From Planctomycetota bacterium (GTDB lineage Bacteria > Planctomycetota > B15-G4), in the NCBI GenBank assembly GCA_029259745.1, contig JAJDEO010000038.1, positions 1 through 62,478 of the forward strand: a DNA stretch of 62,478 nt, given 5' to 3'. This document shows, in pieces, positions 9,034 through 18,108 of this stretch (the stretch's first letter is position 1; each line of letters begins with the position of its first letter). The notes under the pieces are model-generated. The model was not told the origin of the DNA, searched no databases, and saw only the letters and a list, made by a program, of their open reading frames with translations. The translations under genes and the position numbers were made by a program.

Positions 9034-10035
9034 GTGATCTCGACGAACAGCGATGTGTCGGCCGCGCGGCCGGCGGTGCATCCCGTGGTGGACACGGTGC
9101 GGCGGCAGGTCGGCACCGTCGTGGTGGGCCAGGAAGACGTCGTCGACCGGATCCTGATCGCGTTGCTCACAGGCGGACACCTGCTGCTCCAAGGCGTGCC
9201 CGGCCTCGCCAAGACGCTGCTCGTCAACGCCGTCGCGAAGGCCATCGACCTGCGCTTCGGCCGCGTCCAGTTCACGATCGACCTGCTGCCGTCCGACATC
9301 CTCGGCTCCGAGATCCTCGACCAGCGCTCGGGTGACTTCGTCACGAAGAAGGGGCCGATCTTCACGAACCTGCTGCTGGCCGACGAGATCAACCGTGCGG
9401 CGCCGAAGGTCCAGAGCGCGCTGCTCGAGGCCATGCAGGAACGCCGCGCGACGATCGGCAACGAGTCGTTCACGTTGCCCGCGCCGTTCCTCGTCATCGC
9501 CACGCAGAACCCCGTCGAACAGGCCGGCACGTTCGAGCTGCCCGAAGCGCAGCTCGACCGCTTCATGATGTGCCATCGCCTCAGCTACCCGGGCGCGGCC
9601 GACGAGGTCGAAATCATCCGTCAGAGCCTCTCGTTCGGGCTCGAGAGGCGCGAGAAGGGTGCAATCCCGAAGACCGCGTTCGACCAGCTCGCCGGCGCCG
9701 AGCCGGCGAGCCTCGAGCAACTCGTCGACGCGATGGAAAAGGTGCAGGGCGTGCACGTCTCGGATGTCTTCGTGCACCACTGCGCGGAGATCGTGCGGGC
9801 CACGCGTGAACACGTCGCGGTCGAGCTCGGAACGAGTCCGCGGGCGGGTATCGCGCTCACGCAGGCGGCGCGCGCTCGAGCCTTCCTCGAGGGGCGCGAC
9901 TACGCGATTCCCGAGGATCTCTTCGCGCTCGCCGACGACGTCCTCATCCATCGCATGCGTCTCACCTACGACGCGCTCGCCGATGGACGAACAGGACGCG
10001 ACGTGGTTGCCGAGATCCTCGACGCGCTGGACTGA
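9034..10035 (+). CDS. moxR: MoxR-type AAA+ ATPase
   Basis: The 333-residue cytoplasmic ATPase has Walker A GVPGLAKT, Walker B LLADEINRA and the MoxR signature around ATQNPVEQAGTFELPEAQ, where an Arg finger and sensor residues lie. MoxR ATPases act as chaperone-like partners of VWA-domain proteins, often during maturation of periplasmic or membrane complexes. The start is a GTG at 9034, preceded by a ggggag ribosome-binding site. The DUF58 gene begins 6 bases after the stop, making this the first gene of an eight-gene operon running to 19148. The length matches the family. Confidence 0.95.
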   Translation: MISTNSDVSAARPAVHPVVDTVRRQVGTVVVGQEDVVDRILIALLTGGHLLLQGVPGLAKTLLVNAVAKAIDLRFGRVQFTIDLLPSDILGSEILDQRSGDFVTKKGPIFTNLLLADEINRAAPKVQSALLEAMQERRATIGNESFTLPAPFLVIATQNPVEQAGTFELPEAQLDRFMMCHRLSYPGAADEVEIIRQSLSFGLERREKGAIPKTAFDQLAGAEPASLEQLVDAMEKVQGVHVSDVFVHHCAEIVRATREHVAVELGTSPRAGIALTQAARARAFLEGRDYAIPEDLFALADDVLIHRMRLTYDALADGRTGRDVVAEILDALD

Positions 10036-10041
10036 CGAGCG

Positions 10042-10914
10042 ATGACGACCGACGTCGACCTGCCGCGCGAACTGACCGGGGCCGAGTTCGAACTCGTCGT
10101 GCGCAAGCTCGCCGACTCGCTGACGTATGGCGAAGACGCGTCGAGCTTCCTCGGCGCCGGCGTCGACTACGCGCAGTCGCGACCGTTCGTCGACGGCGAC
10201 GCGATCAAGAGCATCGAGTGGCGCGTCACGGCGCGCACGGGGCGCGTGCACGTCAAGGAGTACGAAGCGCCCAAGCGCATGCCGGTGCAGCTCGTCGTCG
10301 ACACCTCGGCGTCGATGGCGATCTCGTCGATTCCGCTGAGCAAGCATCGACTCGCCGTCGCCGTGGCGGCCGCACTCGGCTTCGCGGCGTTGAAGCGCCA
10401 GAGCCCCGTAGGCGCGACATCGGCGGGAACGCGCATCGTGCGCGTGCCGCCGAGCCAGCTGCGCAGCCGTGTCCTCGCCTGGGCCGCGCAGCTCGAGCGT
10501 GCCGGGTTCGACGAGGGAACGACGCTGGCCCTGCGACTCGACCAGACCTGCGCTCTGATGACGACACGCGCGGTGATCATCGTCCTCTCCGACTTCCACG
10601 ACCCCGACGCCCTCGCGTCGATGCGCCGCGCCGCACAGGCCCACGACGTCCTCGCGCTGCAGTTCATCGACCCGGCCGAACATGGAGCCCTGCGCGGCGG
10701 CGTGCTGCGCGCGCGCGAGGCGGAAACAGGGCGGTGGTTCACGTCGCGCAGCCGCGCGCGCTGGCAACCCGACCAGCGCGACGGCACCGACCTCACCACG
10801 CACTTGCGGCGTGCAGGCGTCGATCACCTCGCGATCCGCACCGACCGCCCTTTCGTGAGTGCCCTGCGCCACCTTCTGAAGGAGCGCGGGACGCTCGGAC
10901 GCGGCACACGATGA
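10042..10914 (+). CDS. DUF58 domain protein (MoxR partner)
   Basis: The 290-residue protein carries the DUF58 signature: an N-terminal helical part with DYAQSRPFVDGDAIKSIEWR, and a VWA-like core with the metal-site motif DTSASM near residue 90. DUF58 proteins are regular companions of MoxR ATPases and are thought to be their client or adaptor. No transmembrane segment is visible, so it is probably cytoplasmic, unlike some longer family members. Its stop codon overlaps the ATG of the next gene (ATGA). Confidence 0.9.
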   Translation: MTTDVDLPRELTGAEFELVVRKLADSLTYGEDASSFLGAGVDYAQSRPFVDGDAIKSIEWRVTARTGRVHVKEYEAPKRMPVQLVVDTSASMAISSIPLSKHRLAVAVAAALGFAALKRQSPVGATSAGTRIVRVPPSQLRSRVLAWAAQLERAGFDEGTTLALRLDQTCALMTTRAVIIVLSDFHDPDALASMRRAAQAHDVLALQFIDPAEHGALRGGVLRAREAETGRWFTSRSRARWQPDQRDGTDLTTHLRRAGVDHLAIRTDRPFVSALRHLLKERGTLGRGTR

Positions 10915-11726
10915 TTACGCCTGTCCTCGCAATGTTGCTCGCGCTCATCGGCCCCACCCAGGAGTCGCTCGTCGAGCTGAGCGTCGGTCGCGAGGGGCAG
11001 CATCTGCTGCGCTACGACGGCGACGCGCTCGAGGCGCTTCCCGTCACGCACGAGTCGACGCTGCTCGTGCGCATCGCAGACGTGACCGCGAGCGACGTCG
11101 GCACGTTCTACGACCTGCGCTTCATCGGCACGCGGCCTGGAACATACGACCTCGCCGACGGACTTCGTCATCTCGACGGGCGCCGCGTCAACGACGCCGA
11201 GCCCATGCCGATCACGGTGACGTCGGTGTTGCCGGCCGATCATCAAGGCGACCTCGAGCCACTCACTCCGCCGCCCGCGCCAGGGGGCAACGGCTTCCGA
11301 GTCCTCGTCAGCCTTGCCATCGTCGCCTGGCTCATCCCGCTCGTGGTCGCCATCCGGCGCCGCATCCGTGAACGCGCCACCGTCGCGCCAGTCAGCAAGA
11401 CGAGTGACGCCGAGCCGACCTTCGCCGACCAACTGCGCCCGCTCGTCGAGGCTGCCGCGCGCAGCGAACTCTCGCTCGACGAGAAGGTCCATCTCGAGCG
11501 ACTGCTGATCGCGCACTGGCGCGCCGACGAAGCGCGTCCCGCCGACGAGGACCACGCCACGACGATGCGACGGCTGCGGGACGACGACGACGTCGGTCCG
11601 CTGCTCAGCGGCGTCGAGCGCTGGCTGCACGGACCGCCAACCCGCGCCGACGTCGACGTCGGCGCTCTGCTGGCACCCTTCCGCGCGGCGCCCGCGGTGC
11701 GCGACGTCGCGGAGGCGCCATCGTGA
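10911..11726 (+). CDS. Membrane protein of Bat operon
   Basis: The product of about 271 residues has an N-terminal hydrophobic segment (MITPVLAMLLALIG, likely signal or anchor), an extracytoplasmic beta-rich region and a second transmembrane helix around residues 130-147 (VLVSLAIVAWLIPLVVAI). A positively charged cytoplasmic tail with helical sequence follows. It occupies the place where many Bat operons have a small membrane subunit between the DUF58 and the first VWA gene; I cannot match it to a named family. Start ATG at 10911 overlaps the previous stop, and its own stop overlaps the next GTG (GTGA). Confidence 0.8.
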   Translation: MITPVLAMLLALIGPTQESLVELSVGREGQHLLRYDGDALEALPVTHESTLLVRIADVTASDVGTFYDLRFIGTRPGTYDLADGLRHLDGRRVNDAEPMPITVTSVLPADHQGDLEPLTPPPAPGGNGFRVLVSLAIVAWLIPLVVAIRRRIRERATVAPVSKTSDAEPTFADQLRPLVEAAARSELSLDEKVHLERLLIAHWRADEARPADEDHATTMRRLRDDDDVGPLLSGVERWLHGPPTRADVDVGALLAPFRAAPAVRDVAEAPS

Positions 11727-12640
11727 CGTTTCAATACCCGTGGGTCCTGACGCTCGTCGTGCTGCCCCTCGCGCTCGCGATCTGGGAGTGGCACCGCGCC
11801 GGACTCCGCGTCCCACTGCCCTTCGACGACGTCGAGGAACTGCCGCGCGGCGTCCTACTCGAGCGCGGCGTGCGCGCGGCCCAGCTCCTGCCCAGCGCGC
11901 TCGTCGCCTGCGCCATCGTGATCCTCGCCGGCCCGCAGTCGCCCGGCGAGCCCCGGGATGTCCGCGAAGTCACGAACATCGAGCTCTGCCTCGACGTGTC
12001 GGGCTCGATGAACGCCGACCTCGGCGAAGGCACGCGCTACGACGCCGCGATGGAAGCCATGACCGGCTTCACCGAGAAGCGTGAGGGCGACGCCTTCGGC
12101 CTGACGATCTTCGGCAACGAGACGCTGCATTGGGTTCCGCTGACGACCGATCTCTCGGCGCTGCAGAACGCCGCGCCGTTCGTCGCTCCCGGCGCGCTGC
12201 CACGACACTTCGGCGGCACCGAGATCGGCAAAGGCCTGCGCTACTGCCGCGACACGCTCAACAAAACACCCGACGGCGACCGGCTCATCATCCTTCTGTC
12301 CGACGGTCAGAGCGCCGACATCCAAGGCAACGCCGCGGCCGAGCTCGGCCTCGACCTCGCCTACCACGGCATCACGCTCTACTCGATCTTCATCGGCAGC
12401 GGCGAGGCGACGCAGCAGCTCATCGACGTCACAGAGCCGACCGGTGGCGCCGTCTTCGCCGTCGACGAGGCCGGCATGCTCGAAACCGTCTTCTCGCACA
12501 TCGACGAGATGGAGCCTGCGCGCATGAAGCCGAGCCACCGCGAACCCGTCGACGACTTCAGCCTCGTCGCGATCGTCGGGCTCTGTGTGCTCGGCGTCTA
12601 TGCGACGTCGCTCTTCGGCGCGAGGTTCTCGCCATGGTGA
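11723..12640 (+). CDS. batA: BatA-like VWA-domain membrane protein
   Basis: The 305-residue protein has the BatA layout: an N-terminal transmembrane helix (WVLTLVVLPLALAIWEW), a second helix near residues 55-72, a VWA domain with metal-ion-dependent adhesion site DVSGSMNAD, and a last helix near residues 275-297. BatA proteins (first named from Bacteroides aerotolerance) form membrane complexes with BatB and other Bat proteins; their biochemical role is not settled. The start is GTG at 11723 overlapping the previous stop. The following gene starts inside its last codons. Confidence 0.9.
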   Translation: MTFQYPWVLTLVVLPLALAIWEWHRAGLRVPLPFDDVEELPRGVLLERGVRAAQLLPSALVACAIVILAGPQSPGEPRDVREVTNIELCLDVSGSMNADLGEGTRYDAAMEAMTGFTEKREGDAFGLTIFGNETLHWVPLTTDLSALQNAAPFVAPGALPRHFGGTEIGKGLRYCRDTLNKTPDGDRLIILLSDGQSADIQGNAAAELGLDLAYHGITLYSIFIGSGEATQQLIDVTEPTGGAVFAVDEAGMLETVFSHIDEMEPARMKPSHREPVDDFSLVAIVGLCVLGVYATSLFGARFSPW

Positions 12641-13644
12641 TCGAGAGCTGGCAACTCGGTGCGCTCGTGGCGATGCTCGTCGGCGTGGCGGAGTTCTTCC
12701 ATGCGCAGCGAGCTGCGCGCGTCGCACACCTCGCCTTCGGTCACGCCGGCCCGGCGGCCTGGACACATGTCACGCCGTTTCTGCGCACGGCGGCGCTGGC
12801 GCTCATCGCCTTCGGGTTCCATGCGCTGTGGACGCTCCCGCCCGCGGTGCAGCCGGTTGCCGGCAAGCCCCAGAAGCCCGCGCGTCACCACCTCGTCGTC
12901 GCACTCGACGTCTCGCCGTCGATGCACCTCACAGACTCGGGGCCGCGCGGCGACAAACGTCGCTCCGAGCGCGCGCGCACGCTCGTCGCGTCGGTTCTCC
13001 AGCGCCTCGACACCTCGCACACACGCACGACGATCGTCGCCTTCTACACCGACGCCAAGCCCGTCGTCACGGACACGTTCGATCTCGAAGTGCTCGACAA
13101 CATCCTCGATGACTTGCCGCTCGAGTACGCCTTCGACCCCGGCAAGACGGACATGTACCGCGGCATCGAGGTCGCCGCCGACATCGGTCGCTCCTGGCCA
13201 CCGGGAACGGCGACACTCGTGGTCGTGAGCGACGGCGACACGCTGCCCGCCAAGTCGCTCGTGAAGCTTCCGCCCGCGTTCGTGAACACGCTCGTCCTCG
13301 GCGTCGGACACCCGCACAAAGGCCAGTTCATCGACGGCCACAGCTCGCGCCAAAACGTGCGCGCACTCCAACAGCTCGCTCTACGCCTCGGCGGGAGCTA
13401 TCACGACGGGAACGAGCTGCACGTGCCCACACCGGTGCTCACGGCGGCAACCTCGTCCCTCGCACCCCCCAAGCAACGCGACCTCGGCCACCGCGATCTC
13501 GCCCTGGCCGCGCTCGCAAGCGGTAGTCTGATCTTGCTGCTCCTCGCGCCGCTGCTCGCGTTGCTGGGCACGCCTTCAAGCGCACCCGCGCGTCGCACGC
13601 GTGCCGCATCCCGCACACAACTCCAAGCCGGAGCCACGTCATGA
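12634..13644 (+). CDS. batB: BatB-like VWA-domain membrane protein
   Basis: The product of about 336 residues has two N-terminal hydrophobic helices, a VWA domain with DVSPSMHL as the metal site, and a C-terminal helix (LASGSLILLLLAPLLALLG). This is the BatB layout and it follows BatA directly. I place the start at ATG 12634, seven bases inside batA; the next codon, GTG at 12637, would give the GTGA overlap seen elsewhere in this operon and is equally possible. The stop overlaps the ATG of the TPR gene. Confidence 0.88.
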   Translation: MVIESWQLGALVAMLVGVAEFFHAQRAARVAHLAFGHAGPAAWTHVTPFLRTAALALIAFGFHALWTLPPAVQPVAGKPQKPARHHLVVALDVSPSMHLTDSGPRGDKRRSERARTLVASVLQRLDTSHTRTTIVAFYTDAKPVVTDTFDLEVLDNILDDLPLEYAFDPGKTDMYRGIEVAADIGRSWPPGTATLVVVSDGDTLPAKSLVKLPPAFVNTLVLGVGHPHKGQFIDGHSSRQNVRALQQLALRLGGSYHDGNELHVPTPVLTAATSSLAPPKQRDLGHRDLALAALASGSLILLLLAPLLALLGTPSSAPARRTRAASRTQLQAGATS

Positions 13645-14363
13645 AGACCTGGATCACGATTCTCTGGACCCTCCTCCCCATCGTCGGCGCCGCCCTGTGG
13701 TTCGGCCCGGGCGCTGAGTTGCGCGATCGCGCTGACGCCGCGGCGTGGATCGAGAAGGGTCAGTCCGCCTACGCCGAAGAGCGCTGGGAGGACGCCGTGC
13801 TCGCCTTCACGGAGGCACACGACTTGCTGCCCGAGGACGCGACAACCGAGCGTGCGCGCGTCCGTCTCGACGAGGCCGAAGCGCGCATCCAGGCCGGCGA
13901 GATGGTGGAGGGCCAGGAGATCCTCGCCGCCGTGCTCGATGAACTCGAGACGAGCGGCGCCGACGCCGAGCTCGCGACGTCGGTGCGCCATGCACTTGCG
14001 ACGTCGAGCTACCACGCGGGTTGGCTGATGCGCCTCGAAGGCGCCACGCCCGAAGAGTGGCTCCCGGAAACGGAGCGCGCGCGTCAGCACTTCCGACTGC
14101 TCGCCGAGAGTCACGACGGCGAGGCACAAGGCGCGTTCGCGAAGAACCTCGAAGCCACGATCCGCCTCGAGCAGATGGACCTCTCTGATCTACAAGCCCT
14201 GCCGCTGCCGAAAGACTGCTCGTGCAACTGCAACAACCTCAGTCAGCGCAAGCGTCACCAACAGAAGAGCCGCAGTCGTCCGAAGGAACCGAAGGACGCG
14301 CGCGACGAGGTGAAGAAGGAACAGGGTGCGGGACTGAGCAAGCGCGAAGGCAGTGGTTCGTGA
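13641..14363 (+). CDS. TPR-type membrane-anchored protein of Bat operon
   Basis: The 240-residue protein begins with a transmembrane helix (residues 4-22) followed by a tetratricopeptide-like pair of helices (KGQSAYAEERWEDAVLAFTEA) and more helical sequence. The C-terminal 50 residues are very rich in Lys, Arg and Ser and contain a CSCNCNN cluster, which may bind a metal or form disulfides. Bat operons commonly contain a TPR protein (BatC/BatE) next to BatB, and this gene sits in that position. The ATG at 13641 overlaps the batB stop (ATGA). The next gene begins after 34 bases. Confidence 0.8.
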   Translation: MKTWITILWTLLPIVGAALWFGPGAELRDRADAAAWIEKGQSAYAEERWEDAVLAFTEAHDLLPEDATTERARVRLDEAEARIQAGEMVEGQEILAAVLDELETSGADAELATSVRHALATSSYHAGWLMRLEGATPEEWLPETERARQHFRLLAESHDGEAQGAFAKNLEATIRLEQMDLSDLQALPLPKDCSCNCNNLSQRKRHQQKSRSRPKEPKDARDEVKKEQGAGLSKREGSGS

Positions 14364-14397
14364 CGAGCGGCCGGATCTGAGGACAGGGGACGAAGAG

Positions 14398-17300
14398 ATG
14401 AAGGCAGCGATCTTACGGATGGCGCTGAGTGCGCTGCTCGTCGCGGGACACTCGGCGGCGCAGGTGGATGAGTTGCGCCTCTTTCCCACCACCGAAGACG
14501 CGTCGACGGAAACCGAGAGCGTCGACGGTGTTGCGACCGACGCCGAGCCGACTCCCGTCGACACGCCCGAGCTGCGTGCCGAGCGCGCCAAGGCGCTCCT
14601 CGCCGAGACACGTGGCGTCACGTTGCTGCGACCGACGACGGCGCTGCTCAGCGGCATGGCCGAACGCAGCACGCCACCGGCCGAGTTCTTCGCGCGCGTC
14701 GAACAACACCTCAGCGGAGCCGAACTCGCAGAGGGCGACAAGGCACTCACACCGGCCGACGTCGCCGACCAGTTCACGCGTTGGTACACGGCCGGCGACT
14801 GGCAGGACATGCAGCACTTCCTGACCCTGTTCGATGAAGCCGTCGCCACCGAGATCTTCGATCAGATCCTCAAGCTCGGCATCAACGACAAGGTCATCTT
14901 GCTCGCCGACGAGATTCTCGCGATTGCCGACGTCGCACCTGTCGCGCCCGACGACGACCAGATCGAGAAGCTAGGCACGATGCTCGCGAAGGCCGGCAAG
15001 CTCTCGGGCCGCCCCGACGGAGTCATCGCCGCGCTTCACGCCGGCAGTAGCCGACACCTCGGCGGCAAGGACGCCGACGCCCGTCGACGCGCCGCGCGGC
15101 TGCTCATCGACGCCAAGATGCCGGTCGACGCCGTCGCCTTCCTCCCGTCGCTCGACTCAGCGCTCGAAGACAACGACGGTGAGGCGATCAATCTCTACGC
15201 GAAGGCGTTCTTCGTGCGTGGATCGATCGACGGCTTCGGTGAGCTGGCACAGAAGGCCTGGGACCTCAGCCACACCGTCCTCACCACCGGCAAGAAGAAG
15301 CCCGCCGAAGACGCTGCATCCGCGCTTGCCGACGAGTGGTCGTCGCGCGAGCCACGCGAGGCTCTCGACTGGCAGGCGCGGCTCGTGGACGAGCATCCCA
15401 AGCGCGCCTTCCTCTGGTTCGGTGCGCTGGAGAAGAAGCTCGAAGAGGCGCGCAAGATGAAGGAGACGGCGCCGCGTATCGCATGGCTCGGCGTGCTCGA
15501 CGAGCTCGCCGCCGCACTCGGCGCGCGACCGATGGTGCTCGACGGCACCGTCACGGCCATGAGCGTGCTCACACGCGCGTGGCTCGACGAGGCCTACTAC
15601 ACGCTCGACGGCGTGCCGCTCACGACGCCGAACCACTCGGCGAAGTCGCCCGACGCCTACGCCCTCACCCACGCCAAGGCGATTCTCACGGCGCGCGAGA
15701 AGAAGAAGGCCGACAAGATCGAGGCCGAGCAGCTCCTCGCGTTGCAACCGCACGCAACGTGGCTCGATCTGATCGACGCCGAGACGCGCGCTCGCGTCGG
15801 AGAGGCCGAGGCCGCGCTGGCCGCCCACGCCCTCGACCTCGGCGCGACGCTGCAGGCCATCGCGTCCGCCGACCCCGTCGACGCGCGCATCCTCACCGAC
15901 CGTCTGCTGACGCGGTGGATCGCCAAGCGTGACCTCAACGCGGGGCGCACGCGCTACTCGTGGTACTGGTCACGCTCGTATTCGGACAACATCCCGCTCA
16001 CGCGCGCGAAGCAGCGCCGCAATCTCGACGAGCTCGGGTCGCTGCTCGAGCGTCTGCGCAGCTCGGGAGCGCCGCGCCCGTCGGCCACACTCATCACCGA
16101 GGCCTTCGCTGCGAGCCACAGCCCGGCCGAGGTCTACCGCAAGAGCGACATCGAGCGCATCTTCGGTTCCTTCGACGAGATGCCACTCGACCTCGCCGCG
16201 GCGCTCACGAACAACCTGCGCGAGAAGCTCATCGGACAGTGGCGCAGCAAAGACGTGCAGCGCGACCAGGAGACACGCCGCACCGACGACGACCTCGCGC
16301 TCGAGATCGAACGCGGCTACGACGTCGGCACGCGACTGCTCGACAACGTCGCTGCACGCGAGCTCTACGAACCCGGCGTGGCGGTGAGTCTCGCGGCGCT
16401 CCTCTTCGACTACGCCGAGTTCATGTACGGCCAGGAGGCCGACCTCGATACCTACGCAGCGCTCCGTGATCGCTCGTTCGCAAGCTTCGCGGACGCGGCC
16501 CGACGCAACACCAGGGCGTCCACGGCTCGCTCGGCATGGACACACTTCGCGTGGTTCCAGGCCGCCCTCGGCGCGAGCGACCTCGGACAACTCACACGTC
16601 AGGTCGACCCTGACAAGAACCAGATCGCGTTGATCGCGACGGCATTGCGTCAGGCACCCGCAGAGCAGCGCGATGCACTTTTCGCATCCTTCGGCGAGAG
16701 CCTCGTGACGACAGCCGCCACGGTGCCGCCGCAACTCAAGCCGCGCTACTTCCGCCACGGCCTCGAGATCCTCGGCGACGACGTCTCGGGCGCCGAGGCG
16801 CGCGAACTGCTCGATTACTACGACGACCTGCTCGAGGAGATCGAACTCGCCGTCGTCGTCGACGGATCGACGGACATCGGCCACGGCACACCCTTCGGCG
16901 CACACGTCCTGATGCGCTCGACACGCGAACTCGCACGCGAAGCCGATGCCTTCCGGTTCCTCGTCAAGAACAACGTCTACAACCGCAGCTCCACGCGCGT
17001 GGATCACCGCGACGAGCTCGCCACGCAGATCCGCGAGGCCTTCAGCGAGGCGTTCGAGGTTCACGCCGTCACGTTCCACGCCGAGGACGTCAAGCCGATG
17101 GGCTTCGGACGCACAGGCTGGCAACAGACGCCCATCGCGTACGTCGCACTGACAGCTCGCGACCCGTCCGTCGACCGCATCCCCGAGCTGCAGATCGACC
17201 TCGACTTCGCCGACGCCAAGGGCTCGGTGCTTCTTCCGGTCAGCTCGAAGGTCGTGCTCGTCGATGCTCGTAGCGACACACCGCAACCGCGCCCCGTCCG

Positions 17301-18108
17301 CTCGCTGCATGCGCTGATCACGCTCGACGACCGCAACCTCGAAACCGAAGGCCATGCGCGACTCGAGGTGTCGATCACGTCGACGGGTCTTGTTCCGGCG
17401 ATCGACACGCTGCTCGACACCGACGTCCCCGGCTTCACGCTCACCGACATCGAGACGCACGAGATGGATGTCGTCGAGATGGGTGGTGACGACGAACTGC
17501 TGGCGCCCATCTGCAACCAGAGTTGGACGCTGCTCTACACACCGGACGACGACGAGCGCGTCGAATCGTTCACGTTCCCCGTCGTCGCAGACGGATCAGG
17601 CACGCGTGTCGCAACGACACGTGAGGACGACGAGCAAGAGGACGACGTCGCGTCGGAACCTGCCGTCGCCGGCCCGCTCGGCGTCGTGACGTACACGTAT
17701 CAGCGCTACGCCGACGCCGACATCGTTGACGTCGAGACACAGAGCGTCGACATCACACCCATCGGTTCCGACCGCCCGTGGGCGCTCATCCTCGGCCTGC
17801 TCATCCTCGCGAGCGGCGCGATCGGTTTTCTCCTGTGGCGTCGACGCCCCGACACGGAGACCGAGCACGAGCTGCGCTACGAAACGCCGACATCCGTGAC
17901 GGCATTCTCGAGCGTGACACTCCTGCGACGCATCGCGCGCGATGACGAAGTCCGCCTCAGCGACGACGAGCGCGAGGAACTCACGACTGCGATCGGTGAC
18001 ATCGAGGTGCGCTACTTCGCGAACGGCACCCCGACCGACGAGACGTCCAGCGACACCGAGCTGCGACGCACCGTCCATCGTTGGCTCAACGTGACGCGTC
18101 GCCCGTGA
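14398..18108 (+). CDS. Very large exported membrane-anchored protein of Bat operon
   Basis: The product of about 1236 residues has a signal peptide (KAAILRMALSALLVAGHSAA), more than 1,100 residues of mainly helical extracytoplasmic sequence, and a transmembrane helix near residues 1128-1150. A cytoplasmic tail of about 80 residues is rich in Asp, Glu and Arg. I recognise no catalytic motif. Bat operons often encode a BatD protein with one C-terminal helix, but BatD is about half this size and beta-rich, so this is probably a lineage-specific replacement. The ATG at 14398 is preferred over an in-frame upstream GTG because of the ribosome-binding site aggggacgaag and the signal peptide. Its stop overlaps the next GTG. 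Confidence 0.8.
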   Translation: MKAAILRMALSALLVAGHSAAQVDELRLFPTTEDASTETESVDGVATDAEPTPVDTPELRAERAKALLAETRGVTLLRPTTALLSGMAERSTPPAEFFARVEQHLSGAELAEGDKALTPADVADQFTRWYTAGDWQDMQHFLTLFDEAVATEIFDQILKLGINDKVILLADEILAIADVAPVAPDDDQIEKLGTMLAKAGKLSGRPDGVIAALHAGSSRHLGGKDADARRRAARLLIDAKMPVDAVAFLPSLDSALEDNDGEAINLYAKAFFVRGSIDGFGELAQKAWDLSHTVLTTGKKKPAEDAASALADEWSSREPREALDWQARLVDEHPKRAFLWFGALEKKLEEARKMKETAPRIAWLGVLDELAAALGARPMVLDGTVTAMSVLTRAWLDEAYYTLDGVPLTTPNHSAKSPDAYALTHAKAILTAREKKKADKIEAEQLLALQPHATWLDLIDAETRARVGEAEAALAAHALDLGATLQAIASADPVDARILTDRLLTRWIAKRDLNAGRTRYSWYWSRSYSDNIPLTRAKQRRNLDELGSLLERLRSSGAPRPSATLITEAFAASHSPAEVYRKSDIERIFGSFDEMPLDLAAALTNNLREKLIGQWRSKDVQRDQETRRTDDDLALEIERGYDVGTRLLDNVAARELYEPGVAVSLAALLFDYAEFMYGQEADLDTYAALRDRSFASFADAARRNTRASTARSAWTHFAWFQAALGASDLGQLTRQVDPDKNQIALIATALRQAPAEQRDALFASFGESLVTTAATVPPQLKPRYFRHGLEILGDDVSGAEARELLDYYDDLLEEIELAVVVDGSTDIGHGTPFGAHVLMRSTRELAREADAFRFLVKNNVYNRSSTRVDHRDELATQIREAFSEAFEVHAVTFHAEDVKPMGFGRTGWQQTPIAYVALTARDPSVDRIPELQIDLDFADAKGSVLLPVSSKVVLVDARSDTPQPRPVRSLHALITLDDRNLETEGHARLEVSITSTGLVPAIDTLLDTDVPGFTLTDIETHEMDVVEMGGDDELLAPICNQSWTLLYTPDDDERVESFTFPVVADGSGTRVATTREDDEQEDDVASEPAVAGPLGVVTYTYQRYADADIVDVETQSVDITPIGSDRPWALILGLLILASGAIGFLLWRRRPDTETEHELRYETPTSVTAFSSVTLLRRIARDDEVRLSDDEREELTTAIGDIEVRYFANGTPTDETSSDTELRRTVHRWLNVTRRP

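Noticed and set aside
8881..10872. A 663-codon minus-strand frame antisense to moxR and the DUF58 gene
   Set aside because: No recognisable domain, and both plus-strand genes have full sets of family motifs. Same codon-bias shadow effect.
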